Source: SZUA-265 sp965651905
GTDB lineage: Bacteria > Myxococcota_A > Polyangia > Polyangiales > Polyangiaceae
Length of the DNA stretch: 64,000 nt
Reading direction: 5' to 3'
NCBI GenBank assembly: GCA_965651905.1
Contig: CBFGUG010000019.1
Coordinates: 42,020-106,019 of the forward strand
Within the stretch, counting starts at the first letter, position 1, and the number at the start of each line of letters is the position of its first letter. The notes under the pieces are model-generated. The model was not told where the DNA came from. It saw nothing but the letters and a program-made list of their open reading frames with translations, and ran no database searches. Positions 8,235 to 17,831 of the stretch are shown one piece after another. Both the position numbers and the translations under genes were made by a program.

Positions 8235-9803
8235 ATGTTTGGACGACGAGCTCGAGCCGTGGCGTTCGAAAGCCAGTGGTTGACGTTTTGCCTGGTCGCA
8301 GCGGGGTTTCAGCTATTCCCCGCGTGCACGAACTCCGCCGATCCATTGGGAGGCCAGACGGGAGATGGTTCGGATCTGGATGTGCCACCAGGAACGCCCG
8401 ACCAGGACGCGGTGCCAGTAGCGAGCATCACCGCTCACGACTGCAAGTTCGAAAGCGAGCCCATCGACGATCCCGACGAAGCACTGGATGAGCTGGGGTT
8501 TGCGCCCTCGCAGTTGTTGCAGCTCTTGGAAGAGCCGTACGAAACCTCCCTTGCCTGGGGCACGAACGGCGAGCCAGGCGCTGGTTCTGAAGTCACCGTG
8601 GGGCCCGAGACGGGCGTGTCCGGGCTTCAAGTGGCGTTCAGCTATCGAGGCGGCGCCATCAACTTGCTGACTGCGGCCAGCCCCGAATCGGATGCGGGTG
8701 CAGCGAGCGGCGGTGAGGCTGCGTCCAGCGAAACTACGCAGGTTCCGTGTCCTCCCGAGTTGGAGCTCGAAGTCGAGCTTCAGATCCGTAGCGATGGTGG
8801 CGCGCTCGACGAAACCGTCACGACCATGGTGCGCGCGCGAACGCCAGACATCGCAAGCTTCAGCCATCAAGTTGCCGCGGAGGACATCGAGGGTGAGTTG
8901 ATGCTCACGGGTGAATCCGCGTCCGATTGGCCGCTGGCTCAGTTCGAGTTCCGCGGCGTGATCGCCGAGTACGGCACGAACGGCACGATAAACGTCGTTC
9001 GGGTGAACGAAGCGTCCAGCCAGAACAGCTCCCCCGTCCCCAGCGAAGAAGGCGAGTTAGATCCCGAAGACGTCGGCATGCATCAGGCGGTCGCGGTTTG
9101 GCCTGCTCCTGGCGAATGTGTCGGCGATTCTCACGCAAGCGGGGCTGGCGGGGGCATTGTCGTCGAGAGCGATCAAGACCTCGGGGAGTTTTCGGCAGCT
9201 GACGCACGTGGCGTGTTCGACGGAGTGACGGAAATCCCGATCACCTGGGACAGTGATCAGGAAACTCAGCTCACTCTCGAGGTGAACGCGAACGGCTCCA
9301 CTTGCGCTTGGCCCGATGGAAGTGGTGCGACCTCCGTCGCCTTCCCGGCATCGGTGGATCTTGCTTCCGAAGATGAACGCATCGATGGGAGCTATGACGC
9401 CGCAGTCCACGTCACTACAGGCGCAGAGCGTGAGTTGGCGTTTGCGAGCCTGAGCATTCTTCTGGAAGAAATTGACCCAGATGAGGCAGCGCAGCGCTTC
9501 GGAGTAGCAGACGACATATCGTTCGAGGGGTTTGACTCGGCCTCGCTCAACATCAACCTGACCCGCGAGCTGACGACGGATGACTTTTTTGGAACGGTGG
9601 TGGTGTACGGCAGTAAGCGCGTGGAGTGCGAAGACGACCTACGTCAGCCGCCGAGCGATGAAGACGACCCGTTCGCGGTATCGCCGTGTGAACACTCGAA
9701 ATCCGCGACACTGCTCGAGGGAAACATCGGCCAGCGTTTCGAGTCCGAGGTAGTACAAAGTGAGGAAGCGTCACAACCGTCGCTACCTCGTCCAGAGCCA
9801 TGA
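8235..9803 (+). CDS. Large putative lipoprotein, function unknown
   Basis: A 522-residue protein. From the ATG at 8235 there is a basic start (FGRRAR), a hydrophobic stretch (WLTFCLVAAGFQLF) and a possible lipobox FPAC near residue 32. The mature protein is acidic (many Asp, Glu, Ser, Gly) with long beta-strand-like stretches; one example is ELELEVELQIRS and another is TQLTLEVNANGS. It has scattered cysteines, and the chain ends in a short Ser/Pro/Glu-rich tail. No known domain is recognised; the composition matches a secreted beta-rich surface protein. It stands alone between the divergent regulator and the AgmX-like gene. Confidence 0.75.
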   Translation: MFGRRARAVAFESQWLTFCLVAAGFQLFPACTNSADPLGGQTGDGSDLDVPPGTPDQDAVPVASITAHDCKFESEPIDDPDEALDELGFAPSQLLQLLEEPYETSLAWGTNGEPGAGSEVTVGPETGVSGLQVAFSYRGGAINLLTAASPESDAGAASGGEAASSETTQVPCPPELELEVELQIRSDGGALDETVTTMVRARTPDIASFSHQVAAEDIEGELMLTGESASDWPLAQFEFRGVIAEYGTNGTINVVRVNEASSQNSSPVPSEEGELDPEDVGMHQAVAVWPAPGECVGDSHASGAGGGIVVESDQDLGEFSAADARGVFDGVTEIPITWDSDQETQLTLEVNANGSTCAWPDGSGATSVAFPASVDLASEDERIDGSYDAAVHVTTGAERELAFASLSILLEEIDPDEAAQRFGVADDISFEGFDSASLNINLTRELTTDDFFGTVVVYGSKRVECEDDLRQPPSDEDDPFAVSPCEHSKSATLLEGNIGQRFESEVVQSEEASQPSLPRPEP

Positions 9804-9872
9804 GCCAGTAGCGGCGATGGATTACGCGAAAAACGCAAAGCTCACTGCTGCGTCCTGTCGTAACCTATCAGC

Positions 9873-10409
9873 GTGAAGCTGAATTCGCGTCGCTGGGTTG
9901 CTAGTTCTCACATCACAATCTCTTCGGCGGCGTTCTTCACGCTTGCTGCTTGCGGCGCGGCAACTGTCGAGCGCGAAGCGGTAAGTGCTTCAGGTGATCA
10001 TCTGGTGCTCGAGGCGTCGTCCGAGTGCGATGCTGACTGCGACGACGCTGAGAGCGCAAGCTCCGACGGGTCCCACGAGGTAGAGCACCAAGAGCGAATG
10101 GCGCAGGTTGATGTCGTGCCAATATTGCAACACAGCCAGGTGCACTCCGTGATCCTCGGACATTTCAGTTCGATCAACGGCTGCCACACCGTCGAGTACA
10201 GTGGCAAAGTAGATCAGACGGGCCGCATGACGCTGGCGTGGGTGATCGAGCCCGATGGTAGCGTGACTCGCGCGCGCGTGCTGGAATCGTCACTGCGCAG
10301 CGCCGACTTCAAGGCATGCGTATTGGCGGTCTTCGAAGGCCTGCGTTTCCCGCCTTCGCGTGAAGGTATGGAAGTCGGCAGCTGGCAGATCGCTTTTCAG
10401 GACCAGTGA
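9873..10409 (+). CDS. AgmX/PglI C-terminal-domain-like lipoprotein
   Basis: A 178-residue protein with a GTG start. A signal segment SSAAFFTLAACG carries the lipobox LAAC (Cys near residue 27). An acidic linker follows. The C-terminal 85 residues (INGCHTVEYSG... GRMTLAWVIEPDGSVTRARV ... FKACVLAVFEGLRFPPSREG) have the pattern of the AgmX/PglI C-terminal domain: two cysteines, G-x-hydrophobic strand, G-x-V turn and a terminal FPP. That fold is TonB-like, and in Myxococcus such proteins are tied to gliding motility and other envelope machines. Whether this one has such a role cannot be told. It is convergent with the Sel1 gene. Confidence 0.75.
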   Translation: MKLNSRRWVASSHITISSAAFFTLAACGAATVEREAVSASGDHLVLEASSECDADCDDAESASSDGSHEVEHQERMAQVDVVPILQHSQVHSVILGHFSSINGCHTVEYSGKVDQTGRMTLAWVIEPDGSVTRARVLESSLRSADFKACVLAVFEGLRFPPSREGMEVGSWQIAFQDQ

Positions 10410-10430
10410 ATGGGCTTCGCGGGCTCCGCC

Positions 10431-12245
10431 TCAGCGGGCGAGCTCACGGCACGCATCTTTGACGTACTCGTTGCACGCCAGCCCGAGAAACGTGCGCGCT
10501 TTGGCGGGGTCCCGCGGCACGCCCTTGCCGCGGTTGTACATCGTCCCGAGTTCGTAGCAGCCGACTGGGCTCAGGTTCAGGCAGCTCTCGTGGAGTAGTT
10601 CGAGGGCGCGCTCGGAGTCTCTGGCGGTTCCGAGCCCGTCACGCAACATCACGCCGAGGTATGCGCACCCGTCGAACGACCTTGCCGAGCACGCGCGTTC
10701 ATACAGGTCGAGAGCCTTCCCGTAGCTCAGGGCAATCCCCTTTCCGACCTGGTAGGCGTAACCCAGTCGCGCGCAGCCGTCAGCGACACCTGCTTCACAG
10801 TGCTTTTCGTAACCTCTAGCCGCGAGTTTGTAGTTGAGCGGCACACCATGTCCCAACCACAAGTTGTCCGCTTCGCGGATGCAAGCGCGGGTGTCACCCG
10901 CCTTGCACGCGGCGATGTACATGTTGCGGGCCTTTTCATTCGCTTGACGACTCGTCTCCGTGAACTCGAGACGTTCAGCCAAGTACGTGCACGCGCGTGG
11001 GTCGTTTTCGTCACAACGCCCTTGGAGCAAGCTGACCGCCGCGGGTTCATTCTTGGGCGTACCCTTGCCCGTCAACTGCAGGAAGCCGAAGTGGGTACAA
11101 GCTTCCGCCTCGCCGCCGCGACACGCTCGCTGAATCGCGCTCGCACCGTAGGCGATGTCTTGCGCCACCCCGAGGCCGGTCTGAAGGCGTTTGCCGTACG
11201 CCAAGCACGCCGTCACCTCGCCGTTGTTGCACGCGAGACCGAGCACTTCCGTCGTGCGTTCCTCACTCACGTCACGAAAGGTATCGTTCAGGTAGTTGGT
11301 GGCCAGATCGAAGCAAACGCCGGGCTCTTCGGCGCTGCAGTGCTTCTCGAGAAGACTGCGGGCTTCTGAGAAGTCGGCAGCGACGCCGTCACCGTCTATC
11401 AACATGCTGGCGTATTCACGGCAAGCGAACGGCTGCCCTTCCTCACACGAGGTGCGAAAGAGTTCAGCTGCACGCGCCGAGTCTTGCTCGACGAAGCGGC
11501 CCACGCGGTAGAAGATGCCGAGGGTCCCACAGGCGTTTCGGTCGCGTCTCTCGCAACCGACGCGAAATAGTTCGAAGGCCCGGTTGTCGTCTTGCTCGAC
11601 GAACTCGCCGTTCATGTGCAGCAAGCCAAGTCGGTAACAAGCCGCCGCTACCTCTGCCGCGCAGCCTGCTTTCAGATAGCGTACGCCACGCTCGGGCTCG
11701 GCGGTCACGAACTTGCCGTATAGATAGTTTTCCGCAACCTCGTAACACGCAGGGGCCTCTCCGCTGGAACATGCGTTGCGTAGAAGTTCAGTTCCGCGTT
11801 GTTCGTTTTTGGAGATGCCGTCGCCGTACTTGGTCATCATGCCGAGCTTGGCGCAGCTTGCGGAGTGATGTCCGAAGCAGGCTTTGCGTAGCTTCAACGA
11901 AGCCTCCACCGGATCCAGATCTGGTAACTTTCCGTCGACCACCAATTGACCGACGTGCCCACACGCGACCTGATTCTCAGTCATGCAGGCGGCCTCCAAC
12001 AGCTCGACGGCGATGCCGAGATCTGGCCCGAGCCCATCACCTTCGATGTATGCGACCCCAGCAGGGACACAGGCATCCAGCGAGGCTTGCGTCCGACACA
12101 GATGTTCGCAGACGTGCAAGGCGCCAGCCGCGCACTCCTGCTCAGGCGACTTCGCTTTGCTCTGATCGGCGCCGCACCCCAGCGTCACACCCAGCGCGAG
12201 CCCCCAGAGCATGGCCCGCTTCAGCAACCATTCTCGCATTGGCAT
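10431..12245 (-). CDS. Cys-rich Sel1-like repeat lipoprotein
   Basis: A 604-residue protein. From the ATG at 12245 a basic, hydrophobic signal (REWLLKRAMLWGLALGVTLGC) ends in a lipobox TLGC. The remainder is about fourteen Sel1-like helical repeats of 35-37 residues. The repeated form is A-x-x-L-x-x-x-C-x2-G-x3-A-C-x-x-L-G-x-x-Y-x-x-G, for example AFELFRVGCERRDRNACGTL. Two cysteines seven or eight residues apart in most repeats resemble the Helicobacter cysteine-rich (Hcp) branch of Sel1 proteins, where each pair is disulfide-bonded, which fits an extracytoplasmic location. Sel1 arrays serve as protein-binding scaffolds. No catalytic motif is seen. An open frame continues to 12329 but the signal peptide sets the start. 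Confidence 0.88.
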   Translation of the reverse strand: MPMREWLLKRAMLWGLALGVTLGCGADQSKAKSPEQECAAGALHVCEHLCRTQASLDACVPAGVAYIEGDGLGPDLGIAVELLEAACMTENQVACGHVGQLVVDGKLPDLDPVEASLKLRKACFGHHSASCAKLGMMTKYGDGISKNEQRGTELLRNACSSGEAPACYEVAENYLYGKFVTAEPERGVRYLKAGCAAEVAAACYRLGLLHMNGEFVEQDDNRAFELFRVGCERRDRNACGTLGIFYRVGRFVEQDSARAAELFRTSCEEGQPFACREYASMLIDGDGVAADFSEARSLLEKHCSAEEPGVCFDLATNYLNDTFRDVSEERTTEVLGLACNNGEVTACLAYGKRLQTGLGVAQDIAYGASAIQRACRGGEAEACTHFGFLQLTGKGTPKNEPAAVSLLQGRCDENDPRACTYLAERLEFTETSRQANEKARNMYIAACKAGDTRACIREADNLWLGHGVPLNYKLAARGYEKHCEAGVADGCARLGYAYQVGKGIALSYGKALDLYERACSARSFDGCAYLGVMLRDGLGTARDSERALELLHESCLNLSPVGCYELGTMYNRGKGVPRDPAKARTFLGLACNEYVKDACRELAR

Positions 12246-12485
12246 CAGATGACTATACGGCCGAAACCCTTGCTCATTCCAACTATACCCGGCCGTCTCG
12301 CAAGTAGGTTTCACCAGTGCTCGATTCACATCAATATGGTCGGTGCGCTTCGCCGCAGCGACCCTCGCCGCAACAAGTCAGGGCCGCGCGCCCCGCGATC
12401 GGGAGCCTGGCTGCCGATTCGCTGGAACGTCGGCTGAATCGGAAATCGCTAGGCGTTGCGTGTGGCCGCGTACTACCTCACCCAC

Positions 12486-13004
12486 ATGAGCGTTTCCGAC
12501 GACGAGTTTCGCAGCGCGCTGCGCAGTTGGGCCAGCGGGGTCACGGTGATCACGACCACCGAAACTGCTGGTGCCCCTGCTGCGGGTAGCGCGTCGCGTA
12601 ACGGTTTTCATCACGGCATGACGGCGTCGTCTTTCACGAGTGTGTCACTGTCGCCGCCGCTGGTTTCCGTGTGCGTCGATGACCAAGCCGAAACCCTGCC
12701 GTTCTTGCGTCAGTCTGGCCGATTCGCGATCAACGTGCTCTCCGTCGACCAGGCGGAAGTGTCGAACCGATTCGCATCGCGCGAGGAAAGCGACCGTTTC
12801 GACGGTCAGGCGTTCACCGTGGGCGTGGGCGGGTGCGCACTGCTCGACGCGGTTGCCGCGCACATCGAGTGTGCGGTCGAAGCACTGCATGTTGCAGGGG
12901 ATCATGTGATCGTCGTCGGTCGGGTGCTTCGCTGTAATACCTTCGAGCGCGCACCGCTGCTCTACCGTGCGGGCAGCTACGGCACGTTCACTCCATCGCC
13001 CTGA
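12486..13004 (+). CDS. Flavin reductase-like (DIM6/NTAB) domain protein
   Basis: A 172-residue protein from the ATG at 12486 (MSVSDDEFRSALRSWASGVTV). This start, the TASSFTSVSLSPPLVSVCVD stretch, FLRQSGRFAINVLS, the ASREESDRFDGQAF segment and the final LLYRAGSYGTF are characteristic of the short flavin reductase family that binds FMN or FAD and uses NAD(P)H, often as the reductase of two-component monooxygenases. An insertion after VITT (AGAPAAGSASRNGFHHGM) is slightly longer than usual. No partner oxygenase is adjacent. The ten in-frame codons before 12486 are probably not translated. Confidence 0.88.
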   Translation: MSVSDDEFRSALRSWASGVTVITTTETAGAPAAGSASRNGFHHGMTASSFTSVSLSPPLVSVCVDDQAETLPFLRQSGRFAINVLSVDQAEVSNRFASREESDRFDGQAFTVGVGGCALLDAVAAHIECAVEALHVAGDHVIVVGRVLRCNTFERAPLLYRAGSYGTFTPSP

Positions 13005-13031
13005 ACGCACGCGGTTCGGACAGTGGTTCGT

Positions 13032-14615
13032 CTAGTCGTTGGTCGAGCCTGGCGGCGTAGTCAGATCTTCTCGTGGCGCTGGTTCCGTCTCGGGCTCGCC
13101 TGGGTCGCGTGCGCGCTTCTTGTCACCCGGGAATGGGAGTTTCGGCAGTTTGGGCAGTTGAAACTTGGGCGGTTTGCCAGGGTCGGTCTTGGGAACACCA
13201 GGAAGGTCGGACAAGTCGGGTAGCTGCTTCAACAGCCGCGCAGGAAGATCGGCGAGCTCGTCGACCAGCTCGGGCTTCAGCCCGCAACCCAAGCCTACCG
13301 ACTTGATGACCTTGGCTTCCGCGAGATTGCTGGTGTGGCCGCTGACGAAAGCAATCAACTTCACGGACCCGTCGAGTGAACGTTTTGCGATCCGCCCTGC
13401 GACTTCTGCGAGTTCACTGCCCGCGTGCGCGGCAGTTGCGGAACGCACGATGGCTGCGCAGCTGAGGTTACCCGACATCGCCATCTCGAACGCGAGCCCT
13501 GCGCCTTCCAGCTCGACCTTCCCATCGCCCGTCATGCGTAGCGCTCCTACTTTGAACTCGAGCTTGCTCAGGTTGACGCGCGTCAGGCTACGGTCCAGCG
13601 CAAACTCGGTGCTGAACTCCGCAGGCGTGCCGTAAACCAGACCCGCGAGCTCCCTCGGGACGGGAAAGTTCAGTCCGTGGAGAGTGGCGCGCAGATCTCC
13701 CTTCGGCTTGTTCATCGCCAAACCGAGGGGAAGCTCGGCATAGAACTGCGCATCGACCTTCACTTTCCTCAGGTCTTCTGGGATCTGGAGCAGCGGACCG
13801 TGAAGTTCAGACAGTGCCAGCTGGTTGAACTCGGTGCGAACCTCCGCCACTCCTTTGTCCTGTTCAACCTTGGCGCTGAGCTTGGCGCCCGGGTGATTGA
13901 TCAGATTGAGCTCGGCTTGGAGCAGCGAGCCACGTCGTGAGGCGGTGCCCTCCAGCGTGCCTTCGACTTCCACCTGCGAACTGAAATCGCCGCTGTCCGA
14001 GTCATAGGTGAGCCCCGCGAGAGCCAGGCGCGGCACCTCGGTGTCGACGGCGAACCAGCGCAAGCGGCTCTCGACCACCTTGACGCGGATGCCGTCGGTG
14101 GCGGGGCGCTGCTCTTCCAAGATTTCGTTCAGTTTGGGCACGCCGCGCACGACGACATCTGCTCCGCGCACGGTGGCGGAGCGCGGTTCGAAGTCGACGA
14201 GGTCGACCTTCACGCTCTCGACCTGTCCCGTCACGTAAGGTGCCCGCGCCAACACGAACTGGCACTGCTCGAGCGTCACGCCGTCGAGGTTCGGGAGATC
14301 CCAGTGCAGGTCGATCTCGCAGGCGTCCAGTTCGATGCCGCGGGCGTCGGCTTGTTGCACGACCTCGCGCAGCACCAACTCGGGCAACATGCGCCACACC
14401 ACGACTGCTGCCACCGTGAGCAACACTGCAAACGCGAGCACCGCTGCAATCAGTATTTTCAGCCAGCTGCGCTTTGGCTTGTCATCTGCCGAACGTTTGC
14501 TCCCGCTGCCCTCGTTTCGAAGCTTGCCGTCACTGCCCACTTTGTCGTCCTCGTCGCTCGGCCATGGTGCGGCGCTGGCGGCAACACTCGACCAGTTTGC
14601 GGTCGTCACCACCAA
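13032..14615 (-). CDS. AsmA-like membrane-anchored protein, function unknown
   Basis: A 527-residue protein. An N-terminal cytoplasmic stretch rich in Lys and Asp leads to one transmembrane segment (ILIAAVLAFAVLLTVAAVVVW) near residues 50-70. A long beta-rich region then runs to about residue 450. It has the repeating strand pattern of AsmA/DUF748-like proteins: VTLEQCQFVLARAPYVTGQ, KVDLVDFEPRSATVRGADV and LRMTGDGKVELEGAGLAFEM. The tail is Pro/Lys-rich (KPPKFQLPKLPKLPFPG). AsmA-like proteins span the periplasm and some move lipids between membranes; a GspN-like type II secretion protein is an alternative reading. The marked start is TTG at 14615 and could lie slightly downstream. Confidence 0.6.
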   Translation of the reverse strand: MVVTTANWSSVAASAAPWPSDEDDKVGSDGKLRNEGSGSKRSADDKPKRSWLKILIAAVLAFAVLLTVAAVVVWRMLPELVLREVVQQADARGIELDACEIDLHWDLPNLDGVTLEQCQFVLARAPYVTGQVESVKVDLVDFEPRSATVRGADVVVRGVPKLNEILEEQRPATDGIRVKVVESRLRWFAVDTEVPRLALAGLTYDSDSGDFSSQVEVEGTLEGTASRRGSLLQAELNLINHPGAKLSAKVEQDKGVAEVRTEFNQLALSELHGPLLQIPEDLRKVKVDAQFYAELPLGLAMNKPKGDLRATLHGLNFPVPRELAGLVYGTPAEFSTEFALDRSLTRVNLSKLEFKVGALRMTGDGKVELEGAGLAFEMAMSGNLSCAAIVRSATAAHAGSELAEVAGRIAKRSLDGSVKLIAFVSGHTSNLAEAKVIKSVGLGCGLKPELVDELADLPARLLKQLPDLSDLPGVPKTDPGKPPKFQLPKLPKLPFPGDKKRARDPGEPETEPAPREDLTTPPGSTND

Positions 14616-14806
14616 GCCACGAGATTCGTATCACGCACGGGCCCGGCGCGATAGCCGCGACACCACGCGTGTGCGATCACCCAACGCGCTCGCCGTGCGG
14701 ACCGGGCCCGTTCAGACGAGCGTGGCAGTCGTGTCGCCGCGCGTTCGTCGCGCGTCGCTCTCAGCCGGGGCGCGGAACCGTTACGCTCGGCGCCAAACGG
14801 CTGTAT

Positions 14807-15487
14807 ATGGGGAGCATGGCCGATTTTGACGATGTCGTCGTAGGGCGTCACTCCAGTCGAGCGTTCGACCCCCAGCGAACGGTCCCCCTCGAACTGCTGC
14901 GAGAGATCTTCCAGCTGGCTCAGAAGACGCCCTCCAACTGCAACGCTCAGGCTTGGCGCGTTTTCGTCGCAGGTGGTGAGCGCTGCGAGCGGCTGCGGCG
15001 CCGCCTGGTAGAGCGGGTCAAAGGTGGCGAGCCGCCTGAAGAACGAACGACCCCCGCGTTTACGGGGGACTATCGTCGTCTGCAAGTCGCCTGTGCGGTC
15101 GAGCTGTATCAAAAGATTGGTGTCGCTCGTGATGACAAGGCGGGTAGGGCGCGCGCCGCCTTGCGCAACTACGAGTTCTTCGACGCGCCGCACGTCGCGA
15201 TCGTGTGCATGGACCGCAGCTTCGACTTCGGCGTGGCGCTCGGAGTAGGGGGGTACGTTCAAACTTTGATGCTCGCGATGCACTCGCGCGGGGTTGCCAG
15301 TTGCGCGCAGGCCTCGTTGCGGGGCTACGCGAGCCACATCGTCGAGGAGCTGGGCATCCCCCCCGACTTGATGGTGATGTGCGGCATCTCCTTCGGCTAC
15401 GAGTTGCCAGACGCTCCCGCCAACCAAGTGCGGCAAGATCGCAGCCCCCTCGACGACAACGTCGCGTTCATCGACTACCCCGAGTGA
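14807..15487 (+). CDS. Nitroreductase family protein
   Basis: A 226-residue FMN-binding oxidoreductase of the nitroreductase family. Near the N-terminus RHSSRAFDPQRTVP supplies the FMN-phosphate-binding Arg/Ser cluster, followed by AQKTPSNCNAQAWRVFV. The C-terminal part has GVGGYVQTLMLAMHSRGVASC, then IPPDLMVMCGISFGYE and a final SPLDDNVAF, all typical. These enzymes reduce nitroaromatics, quinones or other electrophiles with NAD(P)H; the physiological substrate is unknown. Two in-frame ATGs exist (14807 and 14816) and I cannot decide between them. The longer frame back to 14474 is antisense to the AsmA-like gene and is rejected. Confidence 0.9.
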   Translation: MGSMADFDDVVVGRHSSRAFDPQRTVPLELLREIFQLAQKTPSNCNAQAWRVFVAGGERCERLRRRLVERVKGGEPPEERTTPAFTGDYRRLQVACAVELYQKIGVARDDKAGRARAALRNYEFFDAPHVAIVCMDRSFDFGVALGVGGYVQTLMLAMHSRGVASCAQASLRGYASHIVEELGIPPDLMVMCGISFGYELPDAPANQVRQDRSPLDDNVAFIDYPE

Positions 15488-15518
15488 ACGTCGACGTCAT
15501 CATGAGAGCACCGTTTCG

Positions 15519-16310
15519 TCAGCGGCGGTCCGTGCTTTCGAAAATCTTGTCTGCGCTCTGCGTGACGAAGCCGTCGAACAGTTTGCCGCTGGCGTCGGGG
15601 TAACGTCGCGCGAACTCGTAGTAGCAGGTGGGGATCTCGAACGAGCCGTCGGCGAACTCCACAGGCAGGCGATCGGCCAACGTCGAAGCCTGTTCCAGGA
15701 GGTCGGCGCGTGTGCCCTTGATGGCTCCACCCGAGGTGTTGATCGCCATGCCCGCAGCGAGCACGAAGTCCACCACCTGCTCCAAACTCGAAAGCTGCTT
15801 GAGATCTCCCACGCTGACCGTGAAGTGGTTGGCGTGCATGCCGAGCGCGCACAGCCAGCCGGCGTATTCGCTCACGTCGGCCAGGCGTTGATACTCGTCG
15901 TATCGCAGTGCGGGCCACAGGCGACCGCTGAAGAACACCCGCTCGTCTTTGGCTGCCTCGGGCGGCGCGGCCTGGGCGCAGCGTTCGACGATCACCCGCG
16001 CGGCTTCAGGGAGCTCATCCACGAGCAGTTCGCTGATGAAGATGCGCGGCCAACCCTCCAAGCGATAAGCTTTCGCGCGTAGCTTCTTCTGTTCGAACTC
16101 GTACTCTTCGAAGAACTCGTAGCCGAGCCCCAAGATCAATGGCTCCAAAGCATGCAGGGCGAGCGCACCGCGGTCGAACGTGCGAAACGCTACATGGTCG
16201 TTTTTCACGACTTCGCCCGCGGCTTCGAACCGCTCGCGCAGTTTGCCCGCTACGGGAGCGATGCCGACGAAGTCATCCCACAAACATTCGAAGAACCTGC
16301 GTCGATCCAT
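15519..16310 (-). CDS. DUF1338 domain-containing protein
   Basis: A 263-residue protein from the ATG at 16310 (MDRRRFFECLWDDFV). DUF1338 features are clear: NDHVAFRTFDRGAL near residue 38, ALGMHANHFTVSV near residue 170 and CYYEFARRYP near residue 240. These supply the His, His and Glu that bind the metal in the characterised relative HglS (a 2-oxoadipate dioxygenase/decarboxylase, YdcJ family). This protein is much shorter than HglS (about 460 residues), so the activity may differ. It follows tyrS on the same strand with 92 nt between them and may be co-transcribed, but no lysine degradation genes are nearby. Confidence 0.85.
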   Translation of the reverse strand: MDRRRFFECLWDDFVGIAPVAGKLRERFEAAGEVVKNDHVAFRTFDRGALALHALEPLILGLGYEFFEEYEFEQKKLRAKAYRLEGWPRIFISELLVDELPEAARVIVERCAQAAPPEAAKDERVFFSGRLWPALRYDEYQRLADVSEYAGWLCALGMHANHFTVSVGDLKQLSSLEQVVDFVLAAGMAINTSGGAIKGTRADLLEQASTLADRLPVEFADGSFEIPTCYYEFARRYPDASGKLFDGFVTQSADKIFESTDRR

Positions 16311-16402
16311 GCCCGAGTATGGATCGGTTGCGGGAGCTCGGCGAACGCCGCAAAATTGGCGTGGAGCCGACGGCTCGCGGTTCGGTGCGAAAACCGCCGC
16401 CC

Positions 16403-17677
16403 TCAACGCCAGCGAGTGACGTGCCAGGCCTTGCGGCCGCGGCGCAACAGGATGACGTCGCCATCGAGCAGGTTGGCGGAGCTGAGCTGAGTATCCGCGC
16501 TGGCTTTCTCGCCGTTGACGCTGATGGCTCCGTTGCTCAAGAATTCGCGCGCCTGACGTTTGCTGGACGCGAGCGTCGTGGTGGCGAGCACGTCGACCAA
16601 CGCGACTCCGCTGGCCAGTTCACTCGCGTCGTGTTCGGAGCTGGCAGCTTCGGCGAAGGCCTCTTGCAGAATTTGCGGATCGAGCGTGCTGACGTCGCCA
16701 GAGAACAATGCATTGGTTGCCGCTTCGGCGCGCCGCAAACCGTCTTCACCGTGGAGGAAGCGAGTGGCCTCTTGCGCTAGCCGACGTTGCGCGACGCGTT
16801 TGGACGGATCTCGTTCGTGTTCAGCCAGCAAACCTTCGATGGTCGGTCGATCGAGCAGGGTGTAAACCTTGATGAACTTGGCGACGTCCGCGTCCGCGGC
16901 GTTGAGCCAAAATTGGTAGTAGGCGTAGGGCGAGGTTCGTTCGGCGCTCAACCAGATCGCTCCGCTCTCGGTTTTTCCGAACTTACCGCCGTCCGCTTTG
17001 GTCACGAGTGGTGCCGTCAGACCGAACACGTCCCGTTGTTGCAGTCGTCTGACCAAGTCGATCCCCGCGACGATGTTGCCCCATTGATCCGAACCACCGA
17101 ATTGCACCGTGACGTCGTGGTGTTTGCTCAAGTGATGGAAGTCGTACGCCTGCAGGATCATGTAGCTGAACTCGGTGTAGCTGATGCCCTGTTCGCGGTT
17201 CTGCAAGCGATCGCGCACGCTGTCCTTCTGGATCATCATGTTCACGGAGAAATGCTTGCCGACGTCGCGTAACACCTCCACGTAACTCAGCTTGCCCAAC
17301 CACTCGAGGTTGTCGACGAGGGTCGCTGCCGCGCCACCCTCGAAGCTCATCACTGCCTCGAAGATGTGACGAATGTTCGCGACGTGACGGGCGATCGCTG
17401 CTTCGTCGAGCAACTGACGTTCGGCGCTCTTGCCCGAGGGATCACCAATCAGCCCCGTGCCCCCGCCGAGCAAGGCAACCGGCAAATGGCCCGCGCGCTG
17501 AAAGTGCACGAGCAGCATGATTGGAACCAGATTGCCGATGGTGAGCGAGTCTGCAGTGGGATCGAAACCCGCGTAGACGCGCCGAGGCGCGCCAGCGAGA
17601 TGCGTTCGCAGCGCGTCGAGGTCCGTAGCCTGGTGCAACAAGCCGCGCCATTGGAGATCCGTGAGCAGTTCTGACAT
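16403..17677 (-). CDS. tyrS: Tyrosyl-tRNA synthetase
   Basis: A 424-residue class I aminoacyl-tRNA synthetase that charges tRNA-Tyr. From the ATG at 17677 (MSELLTDLQWRGLLHQATD) it shows YAGFDPTADSLTIGNLVP, containing the LTIGN version of the HIGH motif. GGGTGLIGDPSGKSAER follows, then QFGGSDQWGNIVAGIDL and KFGKTESGAIWL, the KMSKS counterpart. The C-terminus has an S4 RNA-binding domain (SKRQAREFLSNGAISVNGEK). Length equals that of E. coli TyrS (424). A second gene on the same strand, DUF1338, follows. Confidence 0.97.
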   Translation of the reverse strand: MSELLTDLQWRGLLHQATDLDALRTHLAGAPRRVYAGFDPTADSLTIGNLVPIMLLVHFQRAGHLPVALLGGGTGLIGDPSGKSAERQLLDEAAIARHVANIRHIFEAVMSFEGGAAATLVDNLEWLGKLSYVEVLRDVGKHFSVNMMIQKDSVRDRLQNREQGISYTEFSYMILQAYDFHHLSKHHDVTVQFGGSDQWGNIVAGIDLVRRLQQRDVFGLTAPLVTKADGGKFGKTESGAIWLSAERTSPYAYYQFWLNAADADVAKFIKVYTLLDRPTIEGLLAEHERDPSKRVAQRRLAQEATRFLHGEDGLRRAEAATNALFSGDVSTLDPQILQEAFAEAASSEHDASELASGVALVDVLATTTLASSKRQAREFLSNGAISVNGEKASADTQLSSANLLDGDVILLRRGRKAWHVTRWR

Positions 17678-17831
17678 CGCGCGGGGGACCATACACCCAC
17701 ACCGACACACGCGGTGACTGGAATAATCGAGCCGGCATTGATTGACCGGCGGGGTTGCCGTTTCCCCCGTCCGGAAAATCTCGGCATGACGGCTGGGCGA
17801 CTCGTCGGTTTGCCCCTAGATTTGAAGCTGC

